Source: Achromobacter pestifer
Lineage (GTDB): Bacteria; Pseudomonadota; Gammaproteobacteria; Burkholderiales; Burkholderiaceae_B
Length of the DNA stretch: 64,000 nt
Assembly: GCF_902859625.1 (NCBI RefSeq)
Contig: NZ_CADIJX010000004.1
Location: 62,001 to 126,000, forward strand
Reading direction: 5' to 3'
A program made the position numbers and the translations under genes. Below are positions 21,532 to 29,766 of the stretch, piece by piece. Within the stretch, counting starts at the first letter, position 1. Each line of letters opens with the position of its first letter. The notes under the pieces are model-generated. The model made no database searches and was not told where the DNA came from. It worked only from the letters and a program-made list of their open reading frames with translations.

Positions 21532-22335
21532 TCAATGGCCCAGATACACGTCAACCACGCGCGGGTCCGCCTGCACTTCGGCCGCCGTGCCTTCACTGAG
21601 CACGCGCCCCTGGTGCAGCACCGTGACCTTATGGGCGATTCGCTTGACGAAATCCATGTCGTGCTCGATGACCACCACCGATTTCCCGGGCGCGATGCGC
21701 GCCAGGAGTTCAGCCGTCTGCTCACGCTCGCGCGGGCTCATGCCGGCGACGGGCTCGTCCAGCAGCAACAGTCGTGGGTCCTGCATCAGAAGCATGCCGA
21801 TCTCCAGCCACTGCTTCTGTCCATGGCTCAGACGGCCCGCCTTCTCCTCCAGCCTGTCCCCCAGGAATACCTGGACGGCCATGGATTCGATGCGCGCGCG
21901 GATGTCGCTCGAGCGCCGAAAGCGCAGGGACCGGATCACACCGTGCGCATTCGGCAGCGATATCTCGAAGTTCTCCAGCACCGTCAGGTCCTCGTAGACA
22001 GATGGGGTCTGGAACTTGCGTCCGACGCCGGCCCGCACAATGTCGAACTCAGGCATCCGCACCAGGTCCCGGCCCTGGAACATCACCCGGCCCGAAGACG
22101 GCCGCGTCTTGCCGCAGATGATGTCCAGCAAGGTGGTCTTGCCCGCGCCGTTCGGGCCGATGATGACGCGCAGCTCGTCCTGCGCCACGGACAGGCTCAG
22201 CCCGTCCACCGCGCGAAACCCGTCGAACGACACGGTCAGGTCCTCGACCGTGAGGATGGCGCCGGCGCCCGGGCTGTCGTCGCTCATGCTTAGGTCCATG
22301 CTGGCGGATTCCTGCATATCCAGTGCGGCGCTCAT
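21532..22335 (-). CDS. urtD: urea/amide ABC transporter ATP-binding protein UrtD-like
   Basis: First ATPase of the importer. From the ATG at 22335, which overlaps the urtC stop by 4 nt, it is 267 residues. An N-terminal tail of about 30 residues precedes the ABC domain. Walker A is GPNGAGKTT; the family-specific signature is LSHGQKQWLEIGMLLMQDPRLLLLDEPVAGMSP, which is the form seen in UrtD rather than LivG. The UrtD-type signature is my main reason for naming the set urt. Confidence 0.92.
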   Translation of the reverse strand: MSAALDMQESASMDLSMSDDSPGAGAILTVEDLTVSFDGFRAVDGLSLSVAQDELRVIIGPNGAGKTTLLDIICGKTRPSSGRVMFQGRDLVRMPEFDIVRAGVGRKFQTPSVYEDLTVLENFEISLPNAHGVIRSLRFRRSSDIRARIESMAVQVFLGDRLEEKAGRLSHGQKQWLEIGMLLMQDPRLLLLDEPVAGMSPREREQTAELLARIAPGKSVVVIEHDMDFVKRIAHKVTVLHQGRVLSEGTAAEVQADPRVVDVYLGH

Positions 22336-23378
22336 CGCGCGCTCCCGGCCGAGCGACGCGCCTGGATCTGGCCGAACACGCCGGCCAGGCCGTTGGGCAT
22401 CGCAACGACCACCACGATGAAAATAGCGCCCAGAAAATAGAGCCACACTTCGGGGAAGGTCTCGGATAGATAGGATTTGAGGAATCCGATCAACAAGGCG
22501 CCCACGACCGCGCCCGGTATCGACAGCCGGCCCCCTACCGCCGCGTAGATCACCATCTCGATGGACGCCACCACGCCGATCGCGCCCGGGGAAATCAGGC
22601 CAACCTGCAACGTGAAGAAGGCGCCGCCAATGGAAGACAGGACGGCGGCCACGCAGAACACGCAGGCTTTCACATGCGCGGTGTCATAGCCCGAGAAGCG
22701 CACGCGATCCTCGCGGTCGCGGATGGCGATCAGGATCTTGCCCAGCCGGCTTCGCACGACCAGCAGCGCGGCCAGCATCGCGGCCGTCAACGCCACGGCC
22801 TGCACCAGATAGAGCACGAGCTTGCTGTCGTCGCTCACGATGTCCCAGCCCAGCAAGGTACGGAAATCCGTGATGCCATTGGCGCCGCCGGTATCGCCTT
22901 GCTGGCCGATGATCAATACCGTCAGCGTCATCGCCAGGGCCAGCGTCACGATCGCGAAGTACACCCCGCTGACCCGCTTTCGGAAGATGGCCAAGGAGAA
23001 TAAATAAGCGGCAGCGCCCGGCAGCGCCACGATGAGCAGCAGCGTCAACGTCAGGGAGTGAAACGGTTGCCACCACACCGGCAAGCTGTCCACGCTGCTC
23101 CAAACCATGAAATCCGGCAGCTCCGGCGCGGAGGCTTCAAGCTTCAGGAACATGGCCATCATGTAGCCACCCAGCCCAAAGAATATCCCTTGCCCCAGGC
23201 TCAGCACGCCGCTGTAGCCCCAGGTCAACACGATGCCGATCGCCACGAAGGCGAACGCCATGTATTTCCCGACCAGGTTGAGCCGGAACGGATCCAGCGT
23301 CAGCGGCAGCACAACCAGGATCAGCAGCGCGACCAGCAGGATCGCGATCTCCTCTGTCTTGCGGTGCAGTGTTTTCAT
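22332..23378 (-). CDS. urtC: urea/amide ABC transporter permease UrtC-like
   Basis: Inner-membrane permease of the HAAT importer. It is 348 residues with 8-10 hydrophobic segments. The WGYSGVLSLGQGIFFGLGGYMMAMFLKLE stretch and the LPDFMVW loop are characteristic of UrtC. The EAA-like cytoplasmic loop is near IRDREDRVRFSGYDTAHVK. It lies 4 nt behind urtB and overlaps urtD. Confidence 0.93.
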   Translation of the reverse strand: MKTLHRKTEEIAILLVALLILVVLPLTLDPFRLNLVGKYMAFAFVAIGIVLTWGYSGVLSLGQGIFFGLGGYMMAMFLKLEASAPELPDFMVWSSVDSLPVWWQPFHSLTLTLLLIVALPGAAAYLFSLAIFRKRVSGVYFAIVTLALAMTLTVLIIGQQGDTGGANGITDFRTLLGWDIVSDDSKLVLYLVQAVALTAAMLAALLVVRSRLGKILIAIRDREDRVRFSGYDTAHVKACVFCVAAVLSSIGGAFFTLQVGLISPGAIGVVASIEMVIYAAVGGRLSIPGAVVGALLIGFLKSYLSETFPEVWLYFLGAIFIVVVVAMPNGLAGVFGQIQARRSAGSAR

Positions 23379-23382
23379 CGCG

Positions 23383-24285
23383 TCATCCCCGCGTCTTGGT
23401 GGCGAACAGCCCGTTCGGGCGGAAGTACAGAACCACGATCACCAGCACCAGGATGGTGACCTTCGCCATCGAGCCGCTCATCAGGTATTCCAGCGTGGTC
23501 TGCGACTGCGCGATGGCCAGGCCCGAGAAGGCCGTGCCCAACAGGCTCTGCACCCCGCCAAAGACCACGACGATGAACGAATCGACGATATACAACTGGC
23601 CCGTGCCCGGATTGGTGGAGCCGATCATGGTGAACACGCAGCCGGCAATGCCCGCCAGGCCCGATCCCAGCGCGAACGTCAGCGCGTCGATCCGCTTGGT
23701 GTTGATGCCGACGGCGCCCGCCATCGCCCGATTCTGGGTAACGGCCCGCACCCGCAAGCCCCAGGCGCTGCGGTAAAGCAGCAGATAGACGCCCGCCGCC
23801 ACCAGCAAGGTCAGGCCCAGGATGAAGATCCGGTTCAATGGGAATTGCAGATCGGGCGTGGGCTCCCACGCACCGCTCAGCCACGAGGCCAGCGGCACGC
23901 TGACCTCTTGCGCGCCGAACACGGAACGGTAGGTCTGTTGCAGGATCAGGCTGAGCCCCCAAGTGGCCAACAAGGTATCCAGAGGACGGTTGTAAAACCA
24001 GCGTATGAAGCCGCGCTCAAGCAAATAGCCGAACGCGAACGTCGCCAGGAACGCCAGGGGAATGGCTGCGAACAGATAGACATCCATCCACCCGGGCGCC
24101 CAGCGCTGGAACATCACCGACACCAGGTAGGTCGTGTAGGCGCCCATGGCCATCAACTCGCCATGCGCCATGTTGATGACGCCCATCAGACCGAACACGA
24201 CGGCCAGACCGATCGCCATCAGCAAGAGAATGCTGAACAGGCTGATCCCGTTGAAAACCTGCATTGCCGCGATGTCGATATTCAT
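23383..24285 (-). CDS. urtB: urea/amide ABC transporter permease UrtB-like
   Basis: Second permease of the importer, 300 residues from the ATG at 24285 (MNIDIAAMQVFNGISLFSIL). GLMGVINMAHGELMAMGAYTTYL and LLATWGLSLILQQTYRSVFGAQEV are diagnostic of UrtB (the longer family members have an extra N-terminal domain, absent here as in FmdE-like short forms). Translation from farther upstream (24444) would add an unrelated Ser/Arg-rich tail. Confidence 0.92.
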   Translation of the reverse strand: MNIDIAAMQVFNGISLFSILLLMAIGLAVVFGLMGVINMAHGELMAMGAYTTYLVSVMFQRWAPGWMDVYLFAAIPLAFLATFAFGYLLERGFIRWFYNRPLDTLLATWGLSLILQQTYRSVFGAQEVSVPLASWLSGAWEPTPDLQFPLNRIFILGLTLLVAAGVYLLLYRSAWGLRVRAVTQNRAMAGAVGINTKRIDALTFALGSGLAGIAGCVFTMIGSTNPGTGQLYIVDSFIVVVFGGVQSLLGTAFSGLAIAQSQTTLEYLMSGSMAKVTILVLVIVVLYFRPNGLFATKTRG

Positions 24286-24322
24286 GATCACGTTCCATGC
24301 GCCGGCGGCCGGCCTGCGTCCG

Positions 24323-25516
24323 TTAGAGCTTCGGGAAGGGGTTGGGCTCGACCAGATCGGCCGATTCCCATACGACGTCGAATTGCCCATCCGGCCGGGC
24401 CCGGCCCACGCGCACCTTCTTCCAGACGTGGTGATTCTTGTCATGCACGCGCACGGTGCCCTCCGGCGCCTGCAAGGTCAGGCCCCCTGATGCCGCGATG
24501 ACCTTGTCGGGATCAAACGACCCGGCCTTCTCCACGCCCAGCTTCCACAGGTAGACGCTGTTGTAGGCCACCTCCATCGGGTCTCCGATGACGCGGTCCT
24601 GTCCGTACTTCGCTTTGAACGCTTTGACGAATTTCTCGTTGGCCGGATTCTTCAGGCTCTGGAAATACCCCATGCAGGCGTAATAGCCCGCCGCATTGTC
24701 CTTGCCTATCCCTTCAATTTCGTTCTCGGACACCACCGTTGACAGCAGCACGACCCGCGTGCCATCCAGGCCGGCCGCGCGCAGTTGCTTGTAGAACGCC
24801 ACGTTGGAACCGCCCACCACCGTGCTGTAGATGCACTCGGGCTTGGCGGCCTTGATCTTGTTGATGATGGAAGAGAACTCCGTGTGCCCCAGCGGCGCAT
24901 ATTCTTCGCCCACCACCTTTGCATCCATGCGCGCGATGGCCGGCTTGGCGATCTTGTTGCAGGTGCGCGGATAGATATAGTCGGAGCCGACCAAGAAAAA
25001 CGTCTTGCCTTTCTCGCGCGCCATCCACTCGACGGCGGCGATCACCGACTGGGTGGCTTCCTGCGACGGATAGAACACGCGGGCGTCCTGTTCCTGCCCT
25101 TCGTAGTACGTGGGGTAGTACAGCAGGCCCTTGCTGCGCGCCAACACCGGCAGCAGCGCCTTGCGCGACGCCGAGGTGTAGCAACCCACGATGGCAGCGA
25201 CCTTGTCGCGATCCAATAGCTTGCGGGCTTTTTCGGCGAACACGGCGTTCTCGCTCGCGCCATCTTCGACCACCGGCTCGATCATCTTTCCCATGACGCC
25301 GCCTGCGGCGTTGATCTCTTCTATCGCCAGTTTCTCGGCGTCGACCAGCGACGCCTCGGCGATCGCGATGGTGCCTGACAAGGAATGCAGCAAACCCAGC
25401 TTCACGGTATCTTGCGCAAACACCTGCCGGGGCAATGCTGCCATCCCCGATGCGGCGCTCAACAGAACCATGGAGCCGCTGTGCTGCAGAAAGCGGCGGC
25501 GGTTGTATTCGCTCAT
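24323..25516 (-). CDS. urtA: urea/short-chain amide ABC transporter substrate-binding protein
   Basis: Periplasmic receptor of the importer. From the ATG at 25516 (AGGAG 8 nt upstream) it is 397 residues. The N-terminus NRRRFLQHSGSMVLLSAASG is a twin-arginine signal, cleaved near VFAQ. The mature protein is of the Leu/Ile/Val-binding fold, UrtA/FmdD branch (GCYTSASRKALLPVLARSKG, LLYYPTYYEGQEQ), and is clearly related to AmiC at 15974-17128. First gene of the amide unit. Sequence alone does not settle urea versus formamide or acetamide as ligand; linkage to amiE favours amides. Confidence 0.93.
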   Translation of the reverse strand: MSEYNRRRFLQHSGSMVLLSAASGMAALPRQVFAQDTVKLGLLHSLSGTIAIAEASLVDAEKLAIEEINAAGGVMGKMIEPVVEDGASENAVFAEKARKLLDRDKVAAIVGCYTSASRKALLPVLARSKGLLYYPTYYEGQEQDARVFYPSQEATQSVIAAVEWMAREKGKTFFLVGSDYIYPRTCNKIAKPAIARMDAKVVGEEYAPLGHTEFSSIINKIKAAKPECIYSTVVGGSNVAFYKQLRAAGLDGTRVVLLSTVVSENEIEGIGKDNAAGYYACMGYFQSLKNPANEKFVKAFKAKYGQDRVIGDPMEVAYNSVYLWKLGVEKAGSFDPDKVIAASGGLTLQAPEGTVRVHDKNHHVWKKVRVGRARPDGQFDVVWESADLVEPNPFPKL

Positions 25517-25557
25517 CGATGCGCTCCTGTGTGTTTCAGAAGGCAAGCCTGCGGCCT

Positions 25558-25671
25558 GGCTGTCCGGGATTGGACAACCGCCTTGGGCAGCCACATCACG
25601 ACGAAAGCCGTCCGCCCGTTGCGCGCTCGTTTCTTTGGGCAAAGCTCCGCCCATGGCGCACCGATGCGCCA
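25558..25671 (-). promoter_or_regulatory. urtA leader with candidate ANTAR target hairpins
   Basis: The leader RNA has a 6-bp stem with hexaloop AUCGGU (25654-25671), which carries A at loop position 1 and G at position 4, the known ANTAR recognition pattern. Directly abutting it is a second 6-bp stem (one G-U pair) with hexaloop GAGCUU (25636-25653), which lacks those bases. Farther on is an 8-bp stem with hexaloop AAUCCC (25558-25579), A at position 1 only. AmiR at 15345-15971 is the obvious reader. The gap 25517-25876 holds no gene besides these and the terminator at 25703-25741. Confidence 0.45.
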
Positions 25672-25702
25672 TTCAAAAGAAGACGATTTACAAACGGAAA
25701 AC

Positions 25703-25741
25703 AAAAAGGCCCGAGCCGGAAATTCCGGCTCGGGCCTTTTT
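25703..25741. terminator. 39-bp palindromic bidirectional terminator
   Basis: A perfect palindrome with five A residues at its left edge and five T at its right edge, so it ends in a T-tract on both strands. It lies 136 nt beyond the stop of the gene at 25877-26428 and shields the urt/ami unit from transcription coming from the iron region. Confidence 0.9.
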
Positions 25742-25876
25742 GCCCTACGCCTGACTGGCAACACTGGCAGTCGGCGAAAATTGGATGACGATCTTGCGTC
25801 TGGAATGCATTCTGAAGAAGCGCGAAGCGCTATGCCATGCGTATTTTCCCCTATCGAATGCCAATTCGCGCGCCAA

Positions 25877-26428
25877 TCACGGCAGGCGGCGGATCACGCT
25901 ATTCGCATACATCGGACCCTGCACGTGGTGCCCCGTCATGACGTTGGTCTGGTAGCGCTGCATGACGCCGCCCAGCGTGGCGGGGTCCAGCAACGCACGC
26001 ATCGTCGCGAAGCCCGCCGAGTCCACGCGCTCGGGCGCTTTGCCTTTCGGATACAGGCGGCGCTTGCTGTCCTCCATCGGCGCTTGCAGCACGCCGCCGC
26101 TGGCCGTCAGGTCCAGCACCAGCTTGCCCTCGCGCTCGCGCGCCGAGCCCTGCGCGCCCAGTTCGGCATCGTCCAGCAGCAGGCTGCCGGTCAGCATGTA
26201 ATCACCCGAGGGCAACGGCTGCACATACAACCGCAAGGTGTAGGGCGGTTCGCCATTGCCATCGTCGATCGTCCAACGATATTCACCCGCGGATAATGCC
26301 GCGGATGCGATAGCGGGCTCGGCCGCCTGAGCGCCGGGCGCGGGCGTCGCGGCATGCGCGAACTGAGCCGTGCACAGCCATGTCCCCAAGGCGGCGGCGC
26401 GTAGCGCCTGTTGCAAGGAAATCTTCAT
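25877..26428 (-). CDS. secreted hypothetical protein next to TonB receptor
   Basis: Not recognised. It is 183 residues with a Sec signal peptide (MKISLQQALRAAALGTWLCT, cleaved after AHA). The mature part contains a beta-rich central region (YRWTIDDGNGEPPYTLRLYVQPLPSGDYMLTGSLLLDD) and a basic C-terminal third. AGGAG precedes the ATG. It lies 20 nt downstream of the siderophore receptor gene and shares its transcription direction, so it is probably iron-regulated with it (inference). Confidence 0.7.
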   Translation of the reverse strand: MKISLQQALRAAALGTWLCTAQFAHAATPAPGAQAAEPAIASAALSAGEYRWTIDDGNGEPPYTLRLYVQPLPSGDYMLTGSLLLDDAELGAQGSAREREGKLVLDLTASGGVLQAPMEDSKRRLYPKGKAPERVDSAGFATMRALLDPATLGGVMQRYQTNVMTGHHVQGPMYANSVIRRLP

Positions 26429-26448
26429 CGTTTTTTCTCCTGGTTGGA

Positions 26449-28674
26449 TCAGTACTTGACGCGCATGTTCAACATGACGCTGCGCGGTTCGCCATAGGCA
26501 TTGCCCATGTCGGCATTGCCCAGCCGCTGGTAATAGACCTTGTCGAACAGGTTGTTCACATTCAGTCCCAGCGACACGTGGTCACTCACGCGATAGCCGA
26601 TCCGCGCGTTCCAGATGGCGTAGCCGCCCTGCGACACGCGCACCGAACTGCCGCTGACCGGTCCCTGCACGGCGCTTTCGGTATAGACGCCGCTCTTCAC
26701 GTTCACGCCGCCGCCCACGCTCCAACGGTTCCACTGACTGGGCAGTTGATAGGTCGTCCACAATTGGAAGATGTGCTTGGGCGTGAAGGTACGGAACGGG
26801 GCGCCTTCGTTGTCGGCGTCCTTCAGGTAGCGCGTGGTGTTGAACGTGTAGCCGCCTGACACTTCCCAACCGGGCGCCAGCCGGCCGGAGACTTCCGCCT
26901 CGAAGCCCTGGCTGCGCACCTGTCCGCTGGACTGGTAGCAGCAATCGCCCACTTCCGGATAGTTGGGATCGCTTTGCGCGCGATTGCGTTCGGTGATGCG
27001 GAACAGGGCAAACGAGGTGTTCAGGCGGCCTTCCAGCCATTCGCTCTTCACGCCGGCCTCGTAGTTGGATCCGACCACCGGCGGTAGCGACCCGCCATCC
27101 GCAGTGCGCAGATCGCTTTGCACGCGAAAGATGTCAGCGTAGCTGGCGTAGGCGGTCCAATGGTCGTCGATGTCGTAGACCAGGCCGGCATAAGGCGTCA
27201 TCCGGCCATGCTCGGTGACGGCCGGATCCGTCACGCCGCTCATCAGGTTCTCGCTCTGCGTGCGCCACCAGCTCATGCGCGTGCCCAGCACCAAGGTCAG
27301 CGGGTCCGCCACTTTCAGACGCGCCATCGCGTAGACGCCGGACTGGCGCGTCTTGATGTCGCTCTGGCTGCCCCACTGCGGATCGGCTGGCTCGGGATAG
27401 TCGTTGACGTCGTAGTGGAAGACGTCGACCGGCCGCGGCGGAAAGCCCGGAAGCGAATAGGCGTTGTAGGACCGCGCGCTACGGTCGTACCAGTTGCCCC
27501 CGAAGACGAGTTCGTGGCGCCGGCCCAGCGCATCGAACGCGCCGGTCACCATCAGGTCGATGCCCAGTTGCCGGTTGCGGTACTGGTTGCCGCCGCCGTA
27601 TAAGCGCGGCCCCTGCCCGGTTGCGCGATCCACCGCGCCACGCACATAGGCGTACTTCAGCTTGCTGGTCTCTTCGGCCTGGTTGACGTTCAGCTTGACC
27701 GTCCAGTCCGACGAGAACTTGTGCGCCAGTTCAGCGAAGATCTGCGTGTTCTCGAAATCCCAGCGGTTCCAGTCCGCGCCCAGATACGTGCCGCGCGTCA
27801 GCCCCAGATCGCCGCCGTCCTTATAGCGTGGCATCTGCATCATGAACGGCAGCCAATCGCGCTGCTGATAGCTGCCGCCCAGCGTCAGCAACGTATCCGG
27901 CGTCAGGTCAGCTTCCAGGATGCCGTAGTAGGCCTGCTTCTGCGAATTGGCGACGTCGTAGAAATACTTGCGGTCTTCATAGGCAGCGGCAACGCGGCCC
28001 CGCACCGAACCCGATGCGTTCAACGGCGACGACAAGTCCGCTTCGCCACGATAGTTGTCCCAGGAACCGGCGCTGGCTGATCCCGAGAACTGGAATTCAC
28101 GTGTCGGACGCTTGCGGACCAGGTTGATCACGCCGCCCGGCTGGCCTGCGCCGTTGAACAGGCCGGCCGCGCCGCGCAGCAGCTCCACGTGGTCGAACAT
28201 GAACAGGTCGGGCTGCGCCCACGATGCGCCGCCCGTCTGCATGGGCACGCCGTCGTACTGGAAATATTCGATCTGGAAGCCGCGTGAATAGAACTGCGGA
28301 ATGGCCGCCGTGGCCGCCAGGTCGATGGTGATGCCGGGGGTCTGCGCCATGGCATCTTCCAGCGACGTCATGTTCTGGTCTTCAATGCGCTGGCGCGTGA
28401 TGACCGACACGGATTGCGGAATCTCACGCAAGGACAACGGCAGCTTGCCGCCGATGGTGACGCTGGGCGCGGTGTAGGACTGACTGCCTTCCGTGACGCC
28501 CGCCTCCTCGCCCCGCACCGTCACCGGCGCCAGCGTGGTGGTGTCCGGCGCGGTCTGGGCCCCGGCGGCCGCTGCCAGGCCGAACATCATGGCACTACGC
28601 CCCAGCCAGACCGCGCCGCCCGCCCGCGCCCCACCCCGCCGAGCCGGCCGGCCCCCGCCTGTCTTGATACCCAC
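26449..28674 (-). CDS. TonB-dependent siderophore receptor
   Basis: Outer-membrane ferric-siderophore transporter of the FhuE/FpvA type. It is 741 residues from a GTG at 28674, with GGAGGG 5-6 nt upstream. After the signal region (GLAAAAGAQ) comes the TonB-box area and a plug domain (about residues 75-180: LREIPQSVSVITRQRIEDQN, IDLAATAAIPQFYSRGFQIEYFQYDGVP) and then the barrel, ending in VMLNMRVKY with a terminal aromatic residue as usual for outer-membrane proteins. There is no N-terminal STN signalling domain. A Fur-like site lies 28-46 nt upstream. Ligand not predictable. Confidence 0.95.
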   Translation of the reverse strand: MGIKTGGGRPARRGGARAGGAVWLGRSAMMFGLAAAAGAQTAPDTTTLAPVTVRGEEAGVTEGSQSYTAPSVTIGGKLPLSLREIPQSVSVITRQRIEDQNMTSLEDAMAQTPGITIDLAATAAIPQFYSRGFQIEYFQYDGVPMQTGGASWAQPDLFMFDHVELLRGAAGLFNGAGQPGGVINLVRKRPTREFQFSGSASAGSWDNYRGEADLSSPLNASGSVRGRVAAAYEDRKYFYDVANSQKQAYYGILEADLTPDTLLTLGGSYQQRDWLPFMMQMPRYKDGGDLGLTRGTYLGADWNRWDFENTQIFAELAHKFSSDWTVKLNVNQAEETSKLKYAYVRGAVDRATGQGPRLYGGGNQYRNRQLGIDLMVTGAFDALGRRHELVFGGNWYDRSARSYNAYSLPGFPPRPVDVFHYDVNDYPEPADPQWGSQSDIKTRQSGVYAMARLKVADPLTLVLGTRMSWWRTQSENLMSGVTDPAVTEHGRMTPYAGLVYDIDDHWTAYASYADIFRVQSDLRTADGGSLPPVVGSNYEAGVKSEWLEGRLNTSFALFRITERNRAQSDPNYPEVGDCCYQSSGQVRSQGFEAEVSGRLAPGWEVSGGYTFNTTRYLKDADNEGAPFRTFTPKHIFQLWTTYQLPSQWNRWSVGGGVNVKSGVYTESAVQGPVSGSSVRVSQGGYAIWNARIGYRVSDHVSLGLNVNNLFDKVYYQRLGNADMGNAYGEPRSVMLNMRVKY

Positions 28675-28701
28675 AATTCCCTCCGGTGATCATCTTCAAA
28701 T

Positions 28702-28720
28702 AAGACTGATAATCATCTTC
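28702..28720 (-). promoter_or_regulatory. Fur-box-like site upstream of the siderophore receptor
   Basis: AAGACTGATAATCATCTTC matches 14 of 19 positions of the consensus Fur box, including an intact TGATAATCAT core. It is centred about 37 nt before the GTG of the receptor gene, where promoter or start would be blocked by Fur-Fe2+. Confidence 0.7.
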
Positions 28721-28764
28721 AACTGAGGAGTCGCGGGCAATCGAAAAGGCTTTCGATTTCTGGA

Positions 28765-29667
28765 CTAAGGCTTTCGTATTTCGGCGGCCGCCTCTTGCAG
28801 TGCCTGCCAAAGGCGGTTGGCGACGGGGCCTTGCGGGCGGTCGCTGCGCCGCGCGGCGACCAGTTCCTCGATACTGCCGGGCAGATGGCGGCTGGCGATC
28901 GACACCAGCCGGCCGTCGCGCAGTTCGTCCTCGATCAAGAAACGCGGAAGGTGGCCCCACCCCATGCCTTGCAGGATGACGTCCTTCTTCATGACCTGAT
29001 CGGGCACCGTACATTGCGGGGCGCCGTCCACCATGAAGTAGTCGCGCGGCGGGGTATGGCGTGCCGTGTCACGCATGACGCATTGCGTGGCATCGCGCAG
29101 TTGCCGCAGGCTGATCGCGCGGCCGCGCGAGGCCGGCAGGAATCCCGGCGCCGCCACGGGAACGAAGGGCACCTTGGCCAGATCCAGCCATTCGATGCGC
29201 GGATCGCGCTTGTCCACGCGGTGCAAGATCAGGTCCGCCTCGCCATCCAGCAACCGTTCCGCCGGCCCGCCAACGGCTTCAAAGTGCAGGTGCAGCCGGG
29301 TACCGGGACATTGCGCGAAAAAGCGGCTCAGCACGGTCAGCATCCAGGGCCGCGGGCAGAGGTCTCCGATCACCACGCGCAGGTCGCTTTCTTCGCCCAT
29401 CGCCAATTGCGCGGCGTGCGTGCGCAAGCCTTCCAGTTCGCGCAGCAAGCCTTGCGCGCGCTGGCGGAAGGATTCCCCCGCCGGGGTCAACCGCACGCGG
29501 TAGCCGCTGCGGTCCAGCAAGACCAGATCCAGCTGGCGTTCCAGTTTGGCCACGGCCGCGAACACGGCGGGATGCGAACGATGCAGCGCCGTGGCCGCCG
29601 CCTGAAAGCCGCCAGCCCGCGCCACGGCATCGAAGCATTGCAGGTCGTGCAGGGTGAAGTCGCTCAT
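28765..29667 (-). CDS. LysR-family transcriptional regulator
   Basis: DNA-binding regulator, 300 residues from the ATG at 29667 (AGGA upstream). HTH at residues 3-60 (LHDLQCFDAVARAGGFQAAATALHRSHPAVFAAVAKLERQL), then an effector-binding domain from about 90. It is divergent from a pcaD-like hydrolase across 99 bp, the classical LysR arrangement, so that gene is the likely target. The reading frame is open much farther upstream across the hydrolase, but only the part from 29667 has protein character. Effector unknown. Confidence 0.92.
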   Translation of the reverse strand: MSDFTLHDLQCFDAVARAGGFQAAATALHRSHPAVFAAVAKLERQLDLVLLDRSGYRVRLTPAGESFRQRAQGLLRELEGLRTHAAQLAMGEESDLRVVIGDLCPRPWMLTVLSRFFAQCPGTRLHLHFEAVGGPAERLLDGEADLILHRVDKRDPRIEWLDLAKVPFVPVAAPGFLPASRGRAISLRQLRDATQCVMRDTARHTPPRDYFMVDGAPQCTVPDQVMKKDVILQGMGWGHLPRFLIEDELRDGRLVSIASRHLPGSIEELVAARRSDRPQGPVANRLWQALQEAAAEIRKP

Positions 29668-29766
29668 GTCTGTTTTCCTGACAATGACTGTGCAGACTTT
29701 GTAATTTCTTCCGGATTGCGGCGCAACTACGCTTTGCCTCATCCCATCCGACAAGGCAGATCCTTC

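Noticed and set aside
25517..25560. Sigma-54 -24/-12 element upstream of urtA
   Set aside because: A GG-N10-GC spacing with CTTGC exists, but the -24 half is poor and no activator is nearby; too weak to report.
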